Shown: positions 10,286 through 23,760, counted from the first letter of the stretch. The stretch: 64,000 nucleotides of DNA from Daphnia pulex (GCF_021134715.1 NC_060019.1:4154001-4218000); one strand, 5' to 3'. The notes: generated by a model from the sequence alone, not told the origin. Numbers and translations are program-made.

Positions 10286-11796
10286 ATAAGTTCATGAATC
10301 TGCATTTAAACTCGAACCCATAGTCAAACCAGCATCATGAAACTTACTGTTACTTTTTTTAAATCTTAGAAAACCGAGTAAAAGCGTACCACAGTCTTAG
10401 ATCTTAAAGGTAAGACTTGTTTAAATCGTGATGGAGAATTAATCTTCTAAGAAATACTAAACAATACTACTAGTCAATTCGTTGCTGGGCTGCGAATCCA
10501 TTGGTTTGCTTTAAAATCCTGTAATCAATGTCAAAGAAAATAAAAATAAAAATTTTTTAAATCATCTATGAAAAAAATCCCAGAAGAAAATTTCCAATAC
10601 CTTACGAAGCTTTCTATTTGAAATAGTAGAAGTTCAGCTTCGTGTGCATAAGAATTTCAATTTAATTTTAGTTAAATAATGGTGTTATAGTGTATTTATT
10701 AATCATCCACAATTAACTATTGATTTGTAATAGTAGTGTAGTGGTCTGTTCACATAGCTCCCGTTCACCAACCCCCCCTCCTCTTTACGTGTATATTCTT
10801 ATGTAAAGGCATTCCTTTCCAAAGCTCTTTTCAGTGATACATACCCCAATAAGTCAAGGGTGATTATTGATTATTGATTATATTATTCTTTATTGATTTT
10901 ATTTTTCGGTAAATTTTGGGCTTATTTTTGGTTTATTATTAACTATCATTTGTATATGTAATCTTACAGAAGTTATTCAGAAGAATTTCATTTTTATTAT
11001 GAAATATCCAGGGTTGGACACGATCACGCTTTTTCGTTGTCGCGCTCCAATCCCGCTCTTTCCCCAAATTTTCTATCCCGCTCCGTAAGCCGATCGAATA
11101 TTTGGTCATATTTCCCGATCAAATCCCGATCAACGCTCCAATCAAAATTCTAGCTATATTTTTGCTAATTCTAAGCGTATCTGCATGAAAATGAAAAAAA
11201 AAATTTACATGCTAATTTTGTTAAATTTATTTTAGAAAACTAGAAATTCATATACAACCGGTGATCAGAAAACCATTCTTACCCTTATCGTTGCTATAAA
11301 AATCCAAGCATTTATCATATTCAATACTGTAAATTGATCAGAAGTTTGATCGGGATAATTATTCGCATCGACCCGATCACGATCCCATTTTGGGTTGCTG
11401 GTTCCATCAAATCACCACTCAGTGATCACTGATCGATCGGGTGATCGGTGCGTAAATTGAGCGCGCTCTGCCCGAACCTGGAAATATCTTACTTGATTAT
11501 TTATCAAAATTCCTGAGTCATTCTTGAAAAAAAATCTTTTTTGAGGGTGGTGAAACTGAAAACCAATTACGGACAGAAAGGAGCGATTCAACCGTGGGGG
11601 GGGGGGGGGGGGGGTGCGAAGGTACTTCGTTAGTTATAAATTCTATGCAATAATTTATCAAATTAAACTTTCGTTTTAACTTAGGTTTGAATCTTCAAAG
11701 CATCGGTAAAAATATAATACCAAGCGATTGAATATACCAGAAGTTACCAAAGCTAATATATAGATTTTAACGAATTTCATGTTTAAAATAAATTAT
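10286..11796 (+). repeat. dispersed repeat P, copy 2 (with MITE)
   Basis: Uninterrupted by the LINE that splits copy 1, but carries a hAT-type MITE at 11009-11480. It contains a G-rich run at about 11595. It supplies the empty site for the LINE at 3419-6311, while copy 1 supplies the empty site for the MITE. Confidence 0.75.
11009..11480. mobile_element. hAT-type MITE, 472 bp
   Basis: Ends CAGGGTTGGACA and, inverted, CAGGTTCGGGCA, fitting the CAGGG-type ends of hAT elements. An exact 8-bp duplication GAAATATC lies at 11001-11008 and 11481-11488, also the hAT length. It has no coding capacity. The interior is rich in GATC and CGATCA motifs (several near 11090-11130 and 11340-11450), which may be subterminal transposase sites. 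Confidence 0.8.
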
Positions 11797-14426
11797 TTGA
11801 AGAATGGTTTAAAATTTAAAATGAATGAAATCAGGTGATTCCTAAAAATATTTCTTTAATAAAAATGTTAAACTAGATTTGATAACCCAAATAATATTTG
11901 GCAATGGACGTAGAAAAAACTAGATTTCGGACATTTGAAAACCATCCATATTAAGATTTCTATGGGTCATTTTGAGCTGGATTTATAGTCTTTAAAAAAA
12001 GGGACACCCAAGTATACAAAATCTGGACGATATAATGTACGCAAGATGGCACCAGTTGAAGTGTCAAAATCTTATAATTGATATGAGATTAAACATTGCT
12101 ATCTTCAAGTTCCGTGCAGTCAGACGACAAAATTTTTTAAGTCCAATGTTGATGATGCTGAATGTTTGCTATCATTAAGTCTTTGATGAATTACAACATG
12201 TCTTGCATTCACAAATTAGTAATTCAAAATAGTTTTTTATGACACATATTCCAAGAATCAGATCTTCAGGGGTAACCAAAAAGAAACGAGGTATCTTAGC
12301 GGTATGCTTGGAAGACATTCGCATTCTTCTTATTTCAACCCATACAATAAATTGGTTCTCCTATGAAGGTGTATTAGGGAGTTTGGGAGGGACACTTTTT
12401 TCTTGTTTTAATTTTTTTTTTTTTTTTTTGAAAACGCCCTTTTTATATCAGCTTCAGCCACATAGCCTTGCTGGAACACACGTAGAAAGAGTCAATGCAG
12501 TAGTGCAATTGGTTTACAATTACTGGCTGCGAAAGCCTCTCCCAGAAAAGTTGGGACAGCAACTGCAGTAACCACTCCATTCTGTATAGTAGCTCACGTA
12601 TAGTATGAGACGTGCTGAAGGTGACCATTAAAGAAAAAAAAACTGGTTAAATCAAACGTAGGCCTCGTTCTCGGATTCGTTTTGTGTGGTGGTGCTGGTT
12701 AATTACACAGTGTAAACTAATAGAAAAAAATCCGTTGATGACAAGAAATATTACAATAATTTAAAAAATACCATGATGGTCAATGCTGATGGAGAGGCTG
12801 CAGTAAAACCACCTCCTACTCTATTTAACATCTATTACCATAATAAACCTCCTTCAACTTGATGACGTGAACGTAGTGATTGAAATTCTGAAAAATTCCA
12901 TCACAACAATCACAAGTTTTGTCATGTTGATATGAATCCTGCCAACAACTTCCCTTTGGGCGGATTCCACGTCCATTTTGGCCCATGCAAAATGGGTCCA
13001 CGCTTTAAGGAAATCAAAGGAAATAATGTTGGAGATGACAGCACTTTTCCCCCTTCCCCTCTTGCTTTCTAAAAAAAAGGACGATCGCCCTGTCAGTCTA
13101 TCCAGTTAACTTCAACATTATTCAACATCAATAACAGGAATGTGATGAGTGTCATTTTCCACACCTACATGTCCCACACCACATGTTCCGCACCTACTCT
13201 CTCTCTTCCTTCTGCAGATTCTCCTGTGCCTAGAGTGTGAGTGTTTAAGGTAATACTGTCTATGTAAGTATGTTCATGGTTACTTAGTGGAAGATGCATA
13301 CAATAGATATCTTTCAACACATAACACCTTCATAGAGAAAGAAAAGACTAAAAATGAAATGTGTATAGTACTTGCTGTCGGACTGGAGTGATTACTCTCT
13401 GGAAAAACCATAGTTGCTGACAAAGAGATTTTTAGTGGGCTGAAAAGTCCCTGTCTCAGTACAGACGTTTTCTTCCAATAATGAAAGTTACAAAACAAAT
13501 TTAGTAGAAGAGAAAACCAAATAACAACATCAACTAGTGTTCCAAATGAAATTCAAGTTTAAGCATTAAAAAAACGCTTGTTACAATACAAATTTTACCA
13601 GGTATCACCAATTGTGATATGAATCGCTGGGAACTTTTTTTGCAATTTTAACGTAATGGCGCTTGTAATGAAAACCTTTTCTCATAAAATCTTCAATCTC
13701 AGTTAGAAAAGTGTAAAGTATAGCAACTTCCAATTTAAGGACACTTACAATTTGGCTATTATTGCTTTTGCTGTAAGAAACTCCATCACATTAAACACAA
13801 ATTTTTACAACAGTTTGGTTAGTAAGAAAATATTCATTTGACTGTTTCAGGAGGATTCATATGCCTGGGAGTCCGAATTGATCAACTCTTTGCTAGTTTA
13901 AAATTAGAAAAAAATAATAGTGGTTAACATATGCGAACCTATTATCATGATAGTATAGATGTATTATTGGGATAGGACGATGATGTATCCTCATATGGCA
14001 TAACCCAGCATTTCGTACAAAGCCACAATTTGCTATTTTCTCACATGTTTCATGGACCAGGCAAGTCGCTCTTTGGGAATGCGAATGCCCCGCCAATTTG
14101 TAAATAATAAGTGAATTTCATGATATCGGCTTCATTTAAACACTCTTGAGATCCATGAAAACTCTTCAAATGAAGTGCGTTTTATTAATCCATTCAATTT
14201 GATTATTAACCGTTGATAAATATGAACGCATAAATAAACAAAATCAGATCTCGTTTCTCCCTCACCCTTTTCAGACTCAGAGCTAAAATTTTTTCAGTGT
14301 TGAAAACCAACGATGAAACATCTTTGTCGCATGTCAAAATGTAATTCACATAAATTATTTTTTTTAATTTGTACTTTTTGTAAGTTTTTTTTGAGAAATA
14401 ATAAGCTTTATTAATTTTTTAGGTAG
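11797..14426. other. AT-rich region without a supported gene
   Basis: Frames at 12239-12571 and 12443-12628 cross a long T-run and overlap each other. A minus-strand Cys-rich stretch near 12890-12990 looks weakly protein-like but is broken. Nothing else is recognisable. Confidence 0.4.
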
Positions 14427-17400
14427 TTTTCGATGGGGATTTGGAAAGGCAGAAAACCCATTAAAGGGTACCATGAGTGACGCATTTTTTGTTGAGATGT
14501 ACCAATAAATGAACATTGAAGATAAAATAATTCACACCTTAAATTTTTCTGAATTTTTATACGAACTAATTCATTGAAGAAGTAGCCAGCCAAGGCTGAA
14601 TACTTCTTGCATAATGGTGTATATGCACAAGGTGATAGTAATATATGCGTATACCAAAATGAAGGTGCAGAAAGTATTTGTATTTCTCTGCCGAGAAGAA
14701 GCCTTTCAAAATTACTGGGTTAGAATTGAGAAGAGATGATCGAAATCCAATTACTTCCCATTTCTTTATTATTCCATTGTTATTGGTATTCGATGAAAAC
14801 ACTCTTTAACGATTTACCAATATTCAAAGTCTTCGATCGATGTACAATCTTTCTCAAATTCCAAGCTTATGTTTAAATTTTGTATGCCGTTGACCAGTCC
14901 AAATTAATATTAGTCTTTTGAAAATACCGAGAAAAACTAGGTGTATATAATCCAATGGAAGTTAGGAAATCATATCGATATTTAATAGTTCAATGGTCTA
15001 ATAACAACGTGGTGGTTTTTTAGAAGTTTTTTGCGAAAAAAAGTTGTTGCAGAGGGCAGAAAACATGAAAATTAGTATATAACACACATTTAAACTTTGT
15101 TGTTAGCGCCCTATTGGGTGCATCTCTCATAACCACCATATCCATTAAGAGCATTGATGGAAGTCACAAATTGCCTGGTGGGGGGGCATCACAAATCATG
15201 GCTTCAATCTTGATTATGTGCGGGGTTTTTTAACTTTTTTGTTGGGCTGTAACATCTTAAACAAACGACACTAAAAAATTTTCATACTCTTAGTCGGTTT
15301 TTCTTTCCATAAACATGCTGACAACAAAGAGATCGCTGTCGACAGCAATAATCAAACGAGAAGATCAATGATCAAACGCCACATCTCGACCGTTTTAGTT
15401 TTGAAAGTACGAATACCGTCAATATTGATATGAATAGTAACCACATTGTTGCCTGTGTCTTAAATTCCATTTAAAAATTTTCATATTCCGCTAAACTGAA
15501 AATTGTGAAAAGACGTGTTAACGCCTTTATTTTTTTATTATTTTCGTTATTTTTCTTGGAACGGTTGGGATATTATGACCCAAATCAGTAAGGATTTCGC
15601 AACTTCACCAAGAACACTAAGTGAAAGACCTTTTTTTGAATAAAACAGATGTTAATAAAAAGCAATATTTCCTCTTTAGTTAGCGGGACACGACTGCTTT
15701 TGTTGACTTTTTCAATATTACAGTTGTTCTTGGTTTCTACCTTTTTCCCTACTCAAATTGATGACTCTATCGTTTCATCGTTCGAATCGTCATTATTGGT
15801 TAAGTTTCCCTCAGTTAAATGGATTTGGACATCAGTGGAGGATCCATCGTCAAACCGTAAATGGTGCTGCTATTTTGAACATTCATCTGTCGGCACAAAA
15901 ACGGACTTCTGGTATTATTTTAAGTAGTCGTGAACGGAAAATATAGCAATAAAAAACTATCGATTTACATGAAACAAAATATACGCACATATCTAATATA
16001 TATTGAATCTATTTTGTGTGGCAATTTTCTTGTCAGGTTGACCAGGACATTTCCATACAACGGTTGCTTAACCCAAAAACATTTTACATAACGCTTAAAA
16101 AAGCTATAGTGTAGCCAATCGGCAAAAAAAAACGAAAGTTCTTAACTATTTTCTGCTATCCCCACTAAATGACAAAGGAATTTAATTACGTTTTTAACAC
16201 AAAGCCACTTTTTAACCCCCAAAAAATGTCTGTGATAATTTTTTTTACTGGACTTGAATTCTGGCTAGATAACAGTTTTTGGTAGCACAATTATTTTGTA
16301 GTGGTGCAAATCCAATGAAAAAATGCGTTGTCAAATCTACTGTGACAACTTTGTAGGGCTCCCTTTCCTTCCCGACAGAAGTGAAGAATTGCAATTTGCT
16401 TCGTAGAAAAGATCATTTCAAAATCTTCCCACCTTTTCAGACTCTCCTTTCTGATTTTTTTCGCTTTTTTAAGTATGTCAAAATTTTAAGTATATTTTAC
16501 AGTTGAGTTAACGTTCTCTATACAACGAGTGGAAAAAAATTGTGATTTTTTAATTAAACAATCTACTATATGACTATAGCTTGATGTCTTCAAAGACAAA
16601 GCATTCAAATCTAACTACTTTGTGACCAACGTGCAGGCAACATGATTCTAGTTTTTGAAAAATTACCTGGAGTTACGATACCTGTTTCAGTAAATCCGAT
16701 GACCAAGTTCTTTTCAAGCATATTTTTTTTTTAAATTGCGTTTGTGCCATAAATTTAAACCTGGATAAATTTTTCAAATGACATACCAGCAAAACTGATT
16801 TTCAAATGTTCCAATAAATCTTTTGCTTTGCAACACTCAAGAACAACTCGTTATCAGGCATGATTATGAAAAAAACATTAAAGTGGAGATCCATTTAATC
16901 ATGCTTTATAACTTTGTTTTCAGTTCATTTAAATTGTGAAACAATGACCCTGCCTTTAACTTTATTAAGTAGATTGCCTCTTTTATCGTCGAGCAAGTGG
17001 AAAGATCTGGTTCTAGTCCATAATTCAAAATATGGGCCATTTTGGTGCTGCCCTGCGAGTAGCCCAAAGAAATATTGCTATCCCTTAATATTAATCCGAT
17101 TCTTTCTCAATCGTCTTGAGCATAAAGTTTAACGAACTATGCTGAATAAATAACATTTTTAGAAGCATTGGTGTATCTCAGTTGACGTAGTGGCATAAAA
17201 AATGACAAGGAAAAAGTCTGAATTGTGGAACAAAGGAAAACATTGACATCATCGGGACCGATTGCCAAAAAACTTTCTGTTGGGGCTGATTTTCTGTGAT
17301 TAAAAAAATTAAGTTATAACTTACTTTACGCGGTGTGGTATTCAAATACTTATTAAGTAGTAGCTATCGCGTTTTTAGTGCATCGTTAATATGTATCAAT

Positions 17401-20100
17401 GAAAAAGCTAATAACCATAATGTAAATTAATAAATAATTATATTTCACTGAAGGAGTTCCCTGCATATTAATCAATTGGTAAATGAAGGGAAACTGTAGT
17501 AAAAAACTTTGTAACCTTTTTTTGTATACAATAACCAGAGTAATAGTTGTATGTTTATAGGTTAGAGTTATTATATTTCACTCCATCTGTACTTTCAAAA
17601 TTGATGGCAATAGTATTATAATTTTTAAGTTGGTTCATATTTGCGTTTCCAGAGCCTCCAGAACTGGTTAACGATGAATTGAGCCTGTCTCCATCGTCTT
17701 CTGTCTATACCGTCAATTGCCTCCTCGACATTGAGAACGGTGGGGAGAGGGCTAATGATCTGGAAATGGTTCGAGTTTCGATGAGTTAGTATGTACATGA
17801 GTCAGCGGACGGCTGTAAAGAAGAAGCGTGACTTCGGCAAATATGGTTCGGGGAACCTCGTCTGTGACAGACGAGACTCCTGAATGGCACGCATCACCTT
17901 GATCCAATAAGACCCTCGTGTGTACAGGTAAGTATGCTTACTTCCACCAGTAAATGCCAAGATAAACCACTTCTCCAATGGTGTAAGCAGAATTTTGGTC
18001 TATAATGCCTAGAATGAGCTTCTTTTCACTAGCAACTATGTTTGTGCCTTTATCAGTAAATGATCTTCTGAAATATATGAAAAAAGATGAATCGTCGAAG
18101 AGCCATAATAGAATAACGGTATCTCTTTGTTGTTCCTATTCTGATGTCAACGCGAAACGGTACAAAACAGTCAAGTTCTATGTTGGTGAAAATGCGAACA
18201 AAACCCTTGAGACGTTTATAAATTGGTAATCCGTAATGGCTGTGGCATCGAAGGCCGAATTCTACATTTGATGCATTGGCACAGAACTTCGAAGGTTTTT
18301 CGTCACCATCTATTATAAAATAGGTATATAAAATTCCTTTGACAAACGCTGAGGGTGTGCCCTACGCCGGTGTAATGTAATTTTGCATGGAGATCCTCGA
18401 CGATGAGACTGGATGATGATGGAATGGGGAGTACGAGTTGGGAGGTCTGCCTACTCATGCCTGCCATCAACTTTAATTAGTCCATCTTTTGAGCTTATTT
18501 GTCATCAGAGGCGTCGCCTCTGGTGATCTCGGCTCCTTTTAGTAGAGCTTTTCATACGTCCCGTTGAAAAAACACACAGGGTTCGACGAGTGTTTCCATG
18601 CTTTTAAAACGGCGGCTTACGGGCCAAAGTGTTCCCCTTTTTATCGCGATAAGTCATGTTTGAGTTATCGCAAAGAAAAACTTAAAAAATCCTCTTGTAG
18701 AGGGAATAACATGCTTTCACTGTTTTATTTTTATTTTTGTGAATAGCACCTTCATCGCAAATTTAAAGATTTTAAGTTTGGAAATATTAGCGTTTCTGCT
18801 ATATGTTTCCATACTAAAGGGCGTGGCACTTAAAAAATTGCCAAAAATTCAAATTTGTAAATTGTTACTTATATCTACAATTGGGCAAAGTTTCAATTTT
18901 TTGAATGAAACGCTGATTTTTTGGAATGAAATAGTTAGCAAACGTGAATACACAACGGTTTGTCAACTTAAACATGTAACTATATAACTCCTAGAATCTT
19001 TAAAAGCAAAAAAAAAACAAGAAAAAACGACAATTTTTTTTTCCAGTGATTCCCTGTCTTACACCACATGGCGCCCCACATTGAAAAAATGTAAACCAGA
19101 AAAGATGACCAATATTGGAATAGAACGGAGAATTTTTAAAGGTTAAAGGTTTAAAGGTTTTTTTACACTGTTAAAAAGGTTACGAATTTCTCAGCTATTT
19201 TTAACCCGTAAAAAATGTACCCAATAACCGAAATGTTCATAGCTTCGCACGATAATATGGAATTTTTACAAAAAATTTTGGTTTTAAATTACGAATTACC
19301 TTTGCAACAGGAATTTCAGCAATTTATACCCCAAATATTACGTGTTAAGTGTATTATACAAGTTATAAGTGTTTTACACTTAAAGTTTAGTACCGATTTT
19401 TTGGGTGTTGAAACCCCGAAAATTTTGTAACCAACCGAATGTTTCGTAACTTATACGAAATATTCGTGGTGGACACAGAATACTTGGTGTTTAACCCACA
19501 AAAATTTCTTCCAAAACATAAATCTAAGGGTTTAAACACCTAAATTAAATGTTTTTTAAATCAAAACCCATGGTTTTATCTAACACAATGGTAGTAGAAA
19601 ACTTAATTTTGGACTATATATACTTAAAGACTCGATTTTCAGTAATTCATTTAGGACTTAAGATTTTTAAAAAATATTTTCCGTATGAATTCGGCTTTTT
19701 AATATTTTTCGCAAAGATTAAATACTCTACCAACAATGAGTGTATCATTCATATTTTTCCAATGTTATGTAAATATTTAGGGAAAAATCCATGAAATTCC
19801 TGGGCATGGGGAACGGTTTAAATTATCAGCAGTAGCAGAGATATCATCAGAGACTTTTTTGATACTAAAATATATGCTCATCATCGTCACACTATATAGC
19901 CTAGCACACGTTTCATTTCAAGTACGCTTGTATCAAAGTTAGTAATTGTGAGTATAGCCAATTTTATATATACGTGGTCACACCCGCTAACTGTTTTCCA
20001 TGTTCACAATGTGAAATTTGAAAATATTTACAAGTCCTAATTGTTCATGCACTCAACTACGGATTAATCAAAAGGATTATATTTAATTATTAAGCCAATT

Positions 20101-20166
20101 GTTGTAGTGGTTGGCGAGCTAAGCTAGCAAGCCACAGGTTGTGGGTTCAAATCCCACTGAAGTCTC
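20101..20166 (+). ncRNA. tRNA-like sequence with A and B boxes (tRNA relic or SINE head)
   Basis: TAGTGGTTGGCGAGC resembles a pol III A box, and GGTTCAAATCCC about 40 bases later is a near-perfect B box within a 5-bp T-stem (GTGGG/CCCAC). The acceptor stem does not pair convincingly and the anticodon arm is irregular, so a working tRNA is unlikely. The same sequence recurs at 50483-50548 in copy B. Confidence 0.4.
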
Positions 20167-21242
20167 GATAACCTTCAATTTTCGAGAGGAACTAATTAGT
20201 TTTATTTCCGGGGTTTCAACTCCGTATCTGGTGAAACGGAAAAATTTGGTTTTTTACCCCGTAAAAAGTGTGGTGGTTTTAACAGTGAAGTTAGGTTGGC
20301 GGCAGAAACAAAACAACTGAAAATAATATTACAGGTGAATTTAAAAATAAAACTAGAAAAATTGTTATTATCCGATAAATAGACTGCGAAATCATTTGTT
20401 GATTAATTCCGTTTATTAACGGAATTTTGTATTTTTTTGCCGGCTTTCAGACCCGCATGGCCAAAAAACAAATAAATTTGTAGGAATTTTTTTCAAAAAA
20501 TTCAATCGTTAATACCTCGGCTTTTGAGCCGAGTATTTAAAAAGTTGAAATGTGATTGTTTGAAGAGGTTGGCTATCCCATCATTTTAAACTAATAAGAA
20601 TATTTTTAGGTGCAGCAGTTGAAGAGAAAACGGCTGTATAAAAACGAAAACAAAAAAATCAAATTTTGGCTGGACCTACAGTTCTTCTGAGATACTCCCA
20701 AACCAAAAAGAGGTAGGCGATTGCGGTTTTCACCAATCGACTAAGCGAAAAAAAAATTAACAAAATAAACCATCTATTTGTTTATTTTAAAAAATCCTAG
20801 CAATGATTTTCTGAAAATCCCCCAAAACGGTCTGTTTGAGTTGCGGGCAGCTCGCTAAAACCAGGTGGTAATTTTGTCTATTTGTATACACTATATCTAT
20901 CAATTTGCCTAAATTTGTTTGCAAAGTAATTTAAGTAGAAACTGTCAAGTTGATTTAATTCAATATGGCAACCGAGCTGAGAGTAAGTGAATTTAGATCA
21001 AAACGAAAGCCAGTAGCAGACGACGCGTCTTGCTTACTCACAATGCCAACGACTGCATGGTGAAGAGCTCTCCCCACTCTTTCCTTCTTCTAAATGTTCT
21101 CGCATAGAAATATTTGAGGAGCTCATATGTTGAGTGCTCATAAAAATTCTTGCTACTCTTTTGGCCACTTCTTCTTTAATCTTATTCTTATTCTTAATTA
21201 ACCCTTTAAATTATTCCCTTTAATTATTTTTAATTAATAAAT

Positions 21243-21424
21243 TTATAAAACCTTTTGCAAAGGCCAGTTGCTTCCAATGAGAATAATTGCATACGCTTGT
21301 CGTCCTTTTTCACACACCAACCTTTCTTCCAGTACGTTATCCAGAATTAGTTGTTGAACTAATCTAAAGGCATTATCAGTTTTCCAACCTGAACCTTTGC
21401 CGTACAGTGCACAATCCTTAACAT
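21243..21424 (-). pseudogene. BLM-like RecQ helicase, winged-helix exon (copy A)
   Basis: Read on the minus strand after a TTATTTACAG acceptor, it encodes ALYGKGSGW, then a helix FRLVQQLILDNVLEE and a strand ending AYAIILIG before a stop. This order matches the RQC winged helix of BLM-type RecQ helicases (xLFGKGS..., LIxDxxLxED, AYVxLG). The preceding zinc-binding exon lies 270 bases upstream in transcription order. The stop comes soon after, so an HRDC domain is lacking. RecQ enzymes unwind recombination intermediates in the nucleus; this fragment alone could not. Confidence 0.7.
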
Positions 21425-21691
21425 CTGTAAATAACAAAATATATTGGATTACTTTAATTTGTTGAAAACATATCGACACAAATTCAATTACCGCCGGTAT
21501 GCAAGCTCCTCTTTTTGTCGGCGCGGAATACATCCACGATAAATGAAATTGTGAAACGAGTCGAGAAATTTTACATAACAGTTTCCCTTACATCACAAAC
21601 ATGTTGTATGAAGTCAACTTCTTTATATATGGCCTAAATTAAAATTTCACAGATTAAAATGTTATGTTAATAACGCGTAACGTTTACATAC

Positions 21692-21835
21692 TTCAGATGC
21701 ACAAATGTCGCAAACGGCTGACGAATTACGATCACATGGTCGTGGTGTTTCATCTAAGAAATGTGCAATTCTGACGTTTCGACAAACTTTGCGGTTTTCA
21801 CAGAACAACACCATTTCTTTGACGGCTCACTTCTC
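21692..21835 (-). pseudogene. BLM-like RecQ helicase, zinc-binding exon (copy A)
   Basis: Minus strand: the segment encodes MVLFCENRKVCRNVRIAHF, then PCDRNSSAVCDIC, ending at a GTATGT donor. The Cys pattern (C-x5-C, then C-x8-C-x2-C) is the RecQ zinc-binding subdomain. It differs from copy B only by a few bases and by a short duplication of CTGCACGTGAGC at its upstream edge, which disrupts the junction to the next exon. Confidence 0.75.
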
Positions 21836-22189
21836 CTGCACGTGAGCTTTCTCAATGCCTGCACGTGAGCAAGTTTAGTCCCGTGGTCATCTAAAATTAA
21901 AAAATTTGAATAAATATTGCAATTCTTTATTAAAATTGCGGTAATTAAAAGTTACCATAATCAATGATAAATGAGTTTTAGTCCGTTAAAAAGGAATTAA
22001 ATGTCCCGTAAATCGACTGAATAGTTTTCAAGGGATGTAATCCATTCCATGAGTCCGTAACAGCCGACAACAAATCCACTTGGATGAAGCATGGATATGA
22101 AGATGGGTTTCCCCTTGGTGTACACTTAAACGATACGGTGGATTAGTGTAACTAAGGGGGTGTATTTCCCACCTTGTGATCCTTGGTCA

Positions 22190-22925
22190 TCATTCTTCAA
22201 CTGTATTTGGCATTTTAAAGTATTTGCCAGGTACAATTCCTTCCCGAACACATTTTTTTAAAAGTTTATCCAACTTATAAAAGTATTGAATTGGGCAAGG
22301 ACGGCTAGATGACATTCGATTTACTGGGAACACAAAAGCATCCATTCCTGGCGGAATAGTCAGCATTCTTCCATGAAAATTGTCGAGCATTGTGGGATAA
22401 TGGATTTTGTCTAACAGTCTCCGAAAATTTTGTCTTGCACACGAATCGCATTTTTGTACAAAAAAAACGGAGGGCAGGTCTTAGACAGACACTGCAGAGC
22501 AAATCACTTTCTTCCAGATACCAAGTATCTTCAATGAAAGGTATTACTTTTTTGGAGTTTGCTACCATCAATATCCCAATCATTAAATCATCCTCCAGAT
22601 ACCATTTTGTTTTCTTAATCAAATCATTTAACGAATTGTCGATCACTTCCGCATGAACAGCACCGGAACAACTCAGCAGTTTCCAAATTAGAACCCATTG
22701 GTCGTACGAGGGATCACATTTTTCCCCTTTGACTTCCAAATGGTAGGGCCCCAATTCATGGTGGCCCTTAAATGCAGCAGTTCCACGACACTTGAACAAC
22801 TTTGTTTCTTGATCAATGTCAGGATCTTCCACAGGACTTTTCAATGAAACAATTTTTTGATCTAGCAACTTTGTGAATTCTAGATCATATTCCTTAGAAG
22901 ACACTGTACTAGCAAACTTTTCCAT
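22190..22925 (-). pseudogene. unknown protein, ORF broken by a frameshift
   Basis: From the ATG at 22925 a frame runs 206 codons. Near 22390 the protein-like reading moves to a second frame that continues to a stop at 22190. Composition is balanced, with Cys pairs (CSVC, CKTK) and aromatic patches (DTWYLEESD, FYKLDKLLKKC), so it was probably a real protein of about 240 residues or part of one. I recognise no family. It lies within the 1.6-kb insertion next to a minisatellite. Confidence 0.4.
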
Positions 22926-22999
22926 TCTGGATGTTCAAGGAAGATTTCGAACGATTAAGTCGGTGAAAAGTTGTTGTTCCACAAATTAATCCGTCAAAG

Positions 23000-23520
23000 G
23001 AGTGGTGACTTCTGTCAACTCTGCACCATATGACGTGGGTTGTCGGACGGAAAACAGGCACAAGAAGAATCGTCGTATATCCTGTGAAGAACGACGCGAT
23101 CTGTCAAACGGTGTGGTGATTTAGTCAACTCTGCACCAAGGCGTTGGTTGTCGAACGGGGACACACAAACGAAGAAACAAACGACTGTGTCTGTTGATCA
23201 ACAAATTAATCCGTCAACAGGTGTGGTGACTTCTGTCAGCTCTGCACCAAGACGTTGGTTGTCGAACGGGAACACACACACGAGGATTAAAACGACTCGA
23301 TCTGTCAACAGGTGTGGCAACTTCAGTCAACTCTGCACCAAGGCGTTGGTTGTCGAACGGGAACACACAAACGAAGAAACAAACGACTGTGTCTGTTGAT
23401 CAACAAATTAATCCGTCAACAGGTGTGGTGACTTCAGTCAGCTCTGCACCAAGACGTTGGTTGTCGAACGGGAACACACACACGAGGATTAAAACAACTC
23501 GATCTGCACCAAGACGTTGG
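23000..23520 (+). repeat. minisatellite with about 100-bp subunits in a 202-bp higher-order period
   Basis: The motif TCTGCACCAAGRCGTTGGTTGTCGAACGGG recurs about every 100 bases. Alternating subunits differ after the motif (AACGAAGAAACAAACGACTG versus ACGAGGATTAAAACG), giving a 202-bp period: GACTGTGTCTG at 23183 and 23385. The reading frames found across it are by-products of the repeat. Confidence 0.75.
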
Positions 23521-23544
23521 TTCTTATTAAAATTGCGGTAATTA

Positions 23545-23721
<177 letters not shown>

Positions 23722-23760
23722 TTATTATTGAATATCCAATTAAAATTAGAAAAAATGTAC

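Larger units (their letters stand above)
14427..21868 (+). repeat. large duplicated segment, copy A
   Basis: Collinear and nearly identical to 25574-52231 after removal of three insertions from copy B. Copy A carries about 240 bp near 14846-15085 and about 900 bp near 16764-17668 that copy B lacks. It preserves the empty sites of the 16-kb retroelement (ACGT at 16511-16514), of the LINE (near 17952) and of the TTAA foldback (near 18606). At its right end it holds RecQ exons on the minus strand. Several small frames, such as 74 codons from 18008, occur in both copies but show no family features. Confidence 0.9.
21932..23524. other. 1.6-kb insertion flanked by a 43-bp direct repeat inside the RecQ fragment
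   Basis: The 43 bases starting TTATTAAAATTGCGGTAA at 21932 recur exactly at 23525. The second copy includes the end of a RecQ exon and its splice donor, so the first is a displaced duplicate. Inside are an unknown ORF (22190-22925) and a minisatellite (23000-23520). A 43-bp flanking duplication is too long for known cut-and-paste transposons. Unequal exchange or repair-mediated insertion are alternatives. Confidence 0.55.

Noticed and set aside
12239..12571. 110-codon plus-strand frame
   Set aside because: It crosses a run of about 20 T giving poly-Phe, and its two halves have different character; most likely chance.
19215..19794. Small frames conserved between 19.2-19.8 kb and 49.6-50.2 kb
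   Set aside because: Conservation is explained by the recent duplication of the whole segment; no codon-level signal or domain is visible.
23148..23541. Frames of 75-83 codons with repeated peptides
   Set aside because: These are translations of the minisatellite; the repeated peptide simply follows the DNA repeat.
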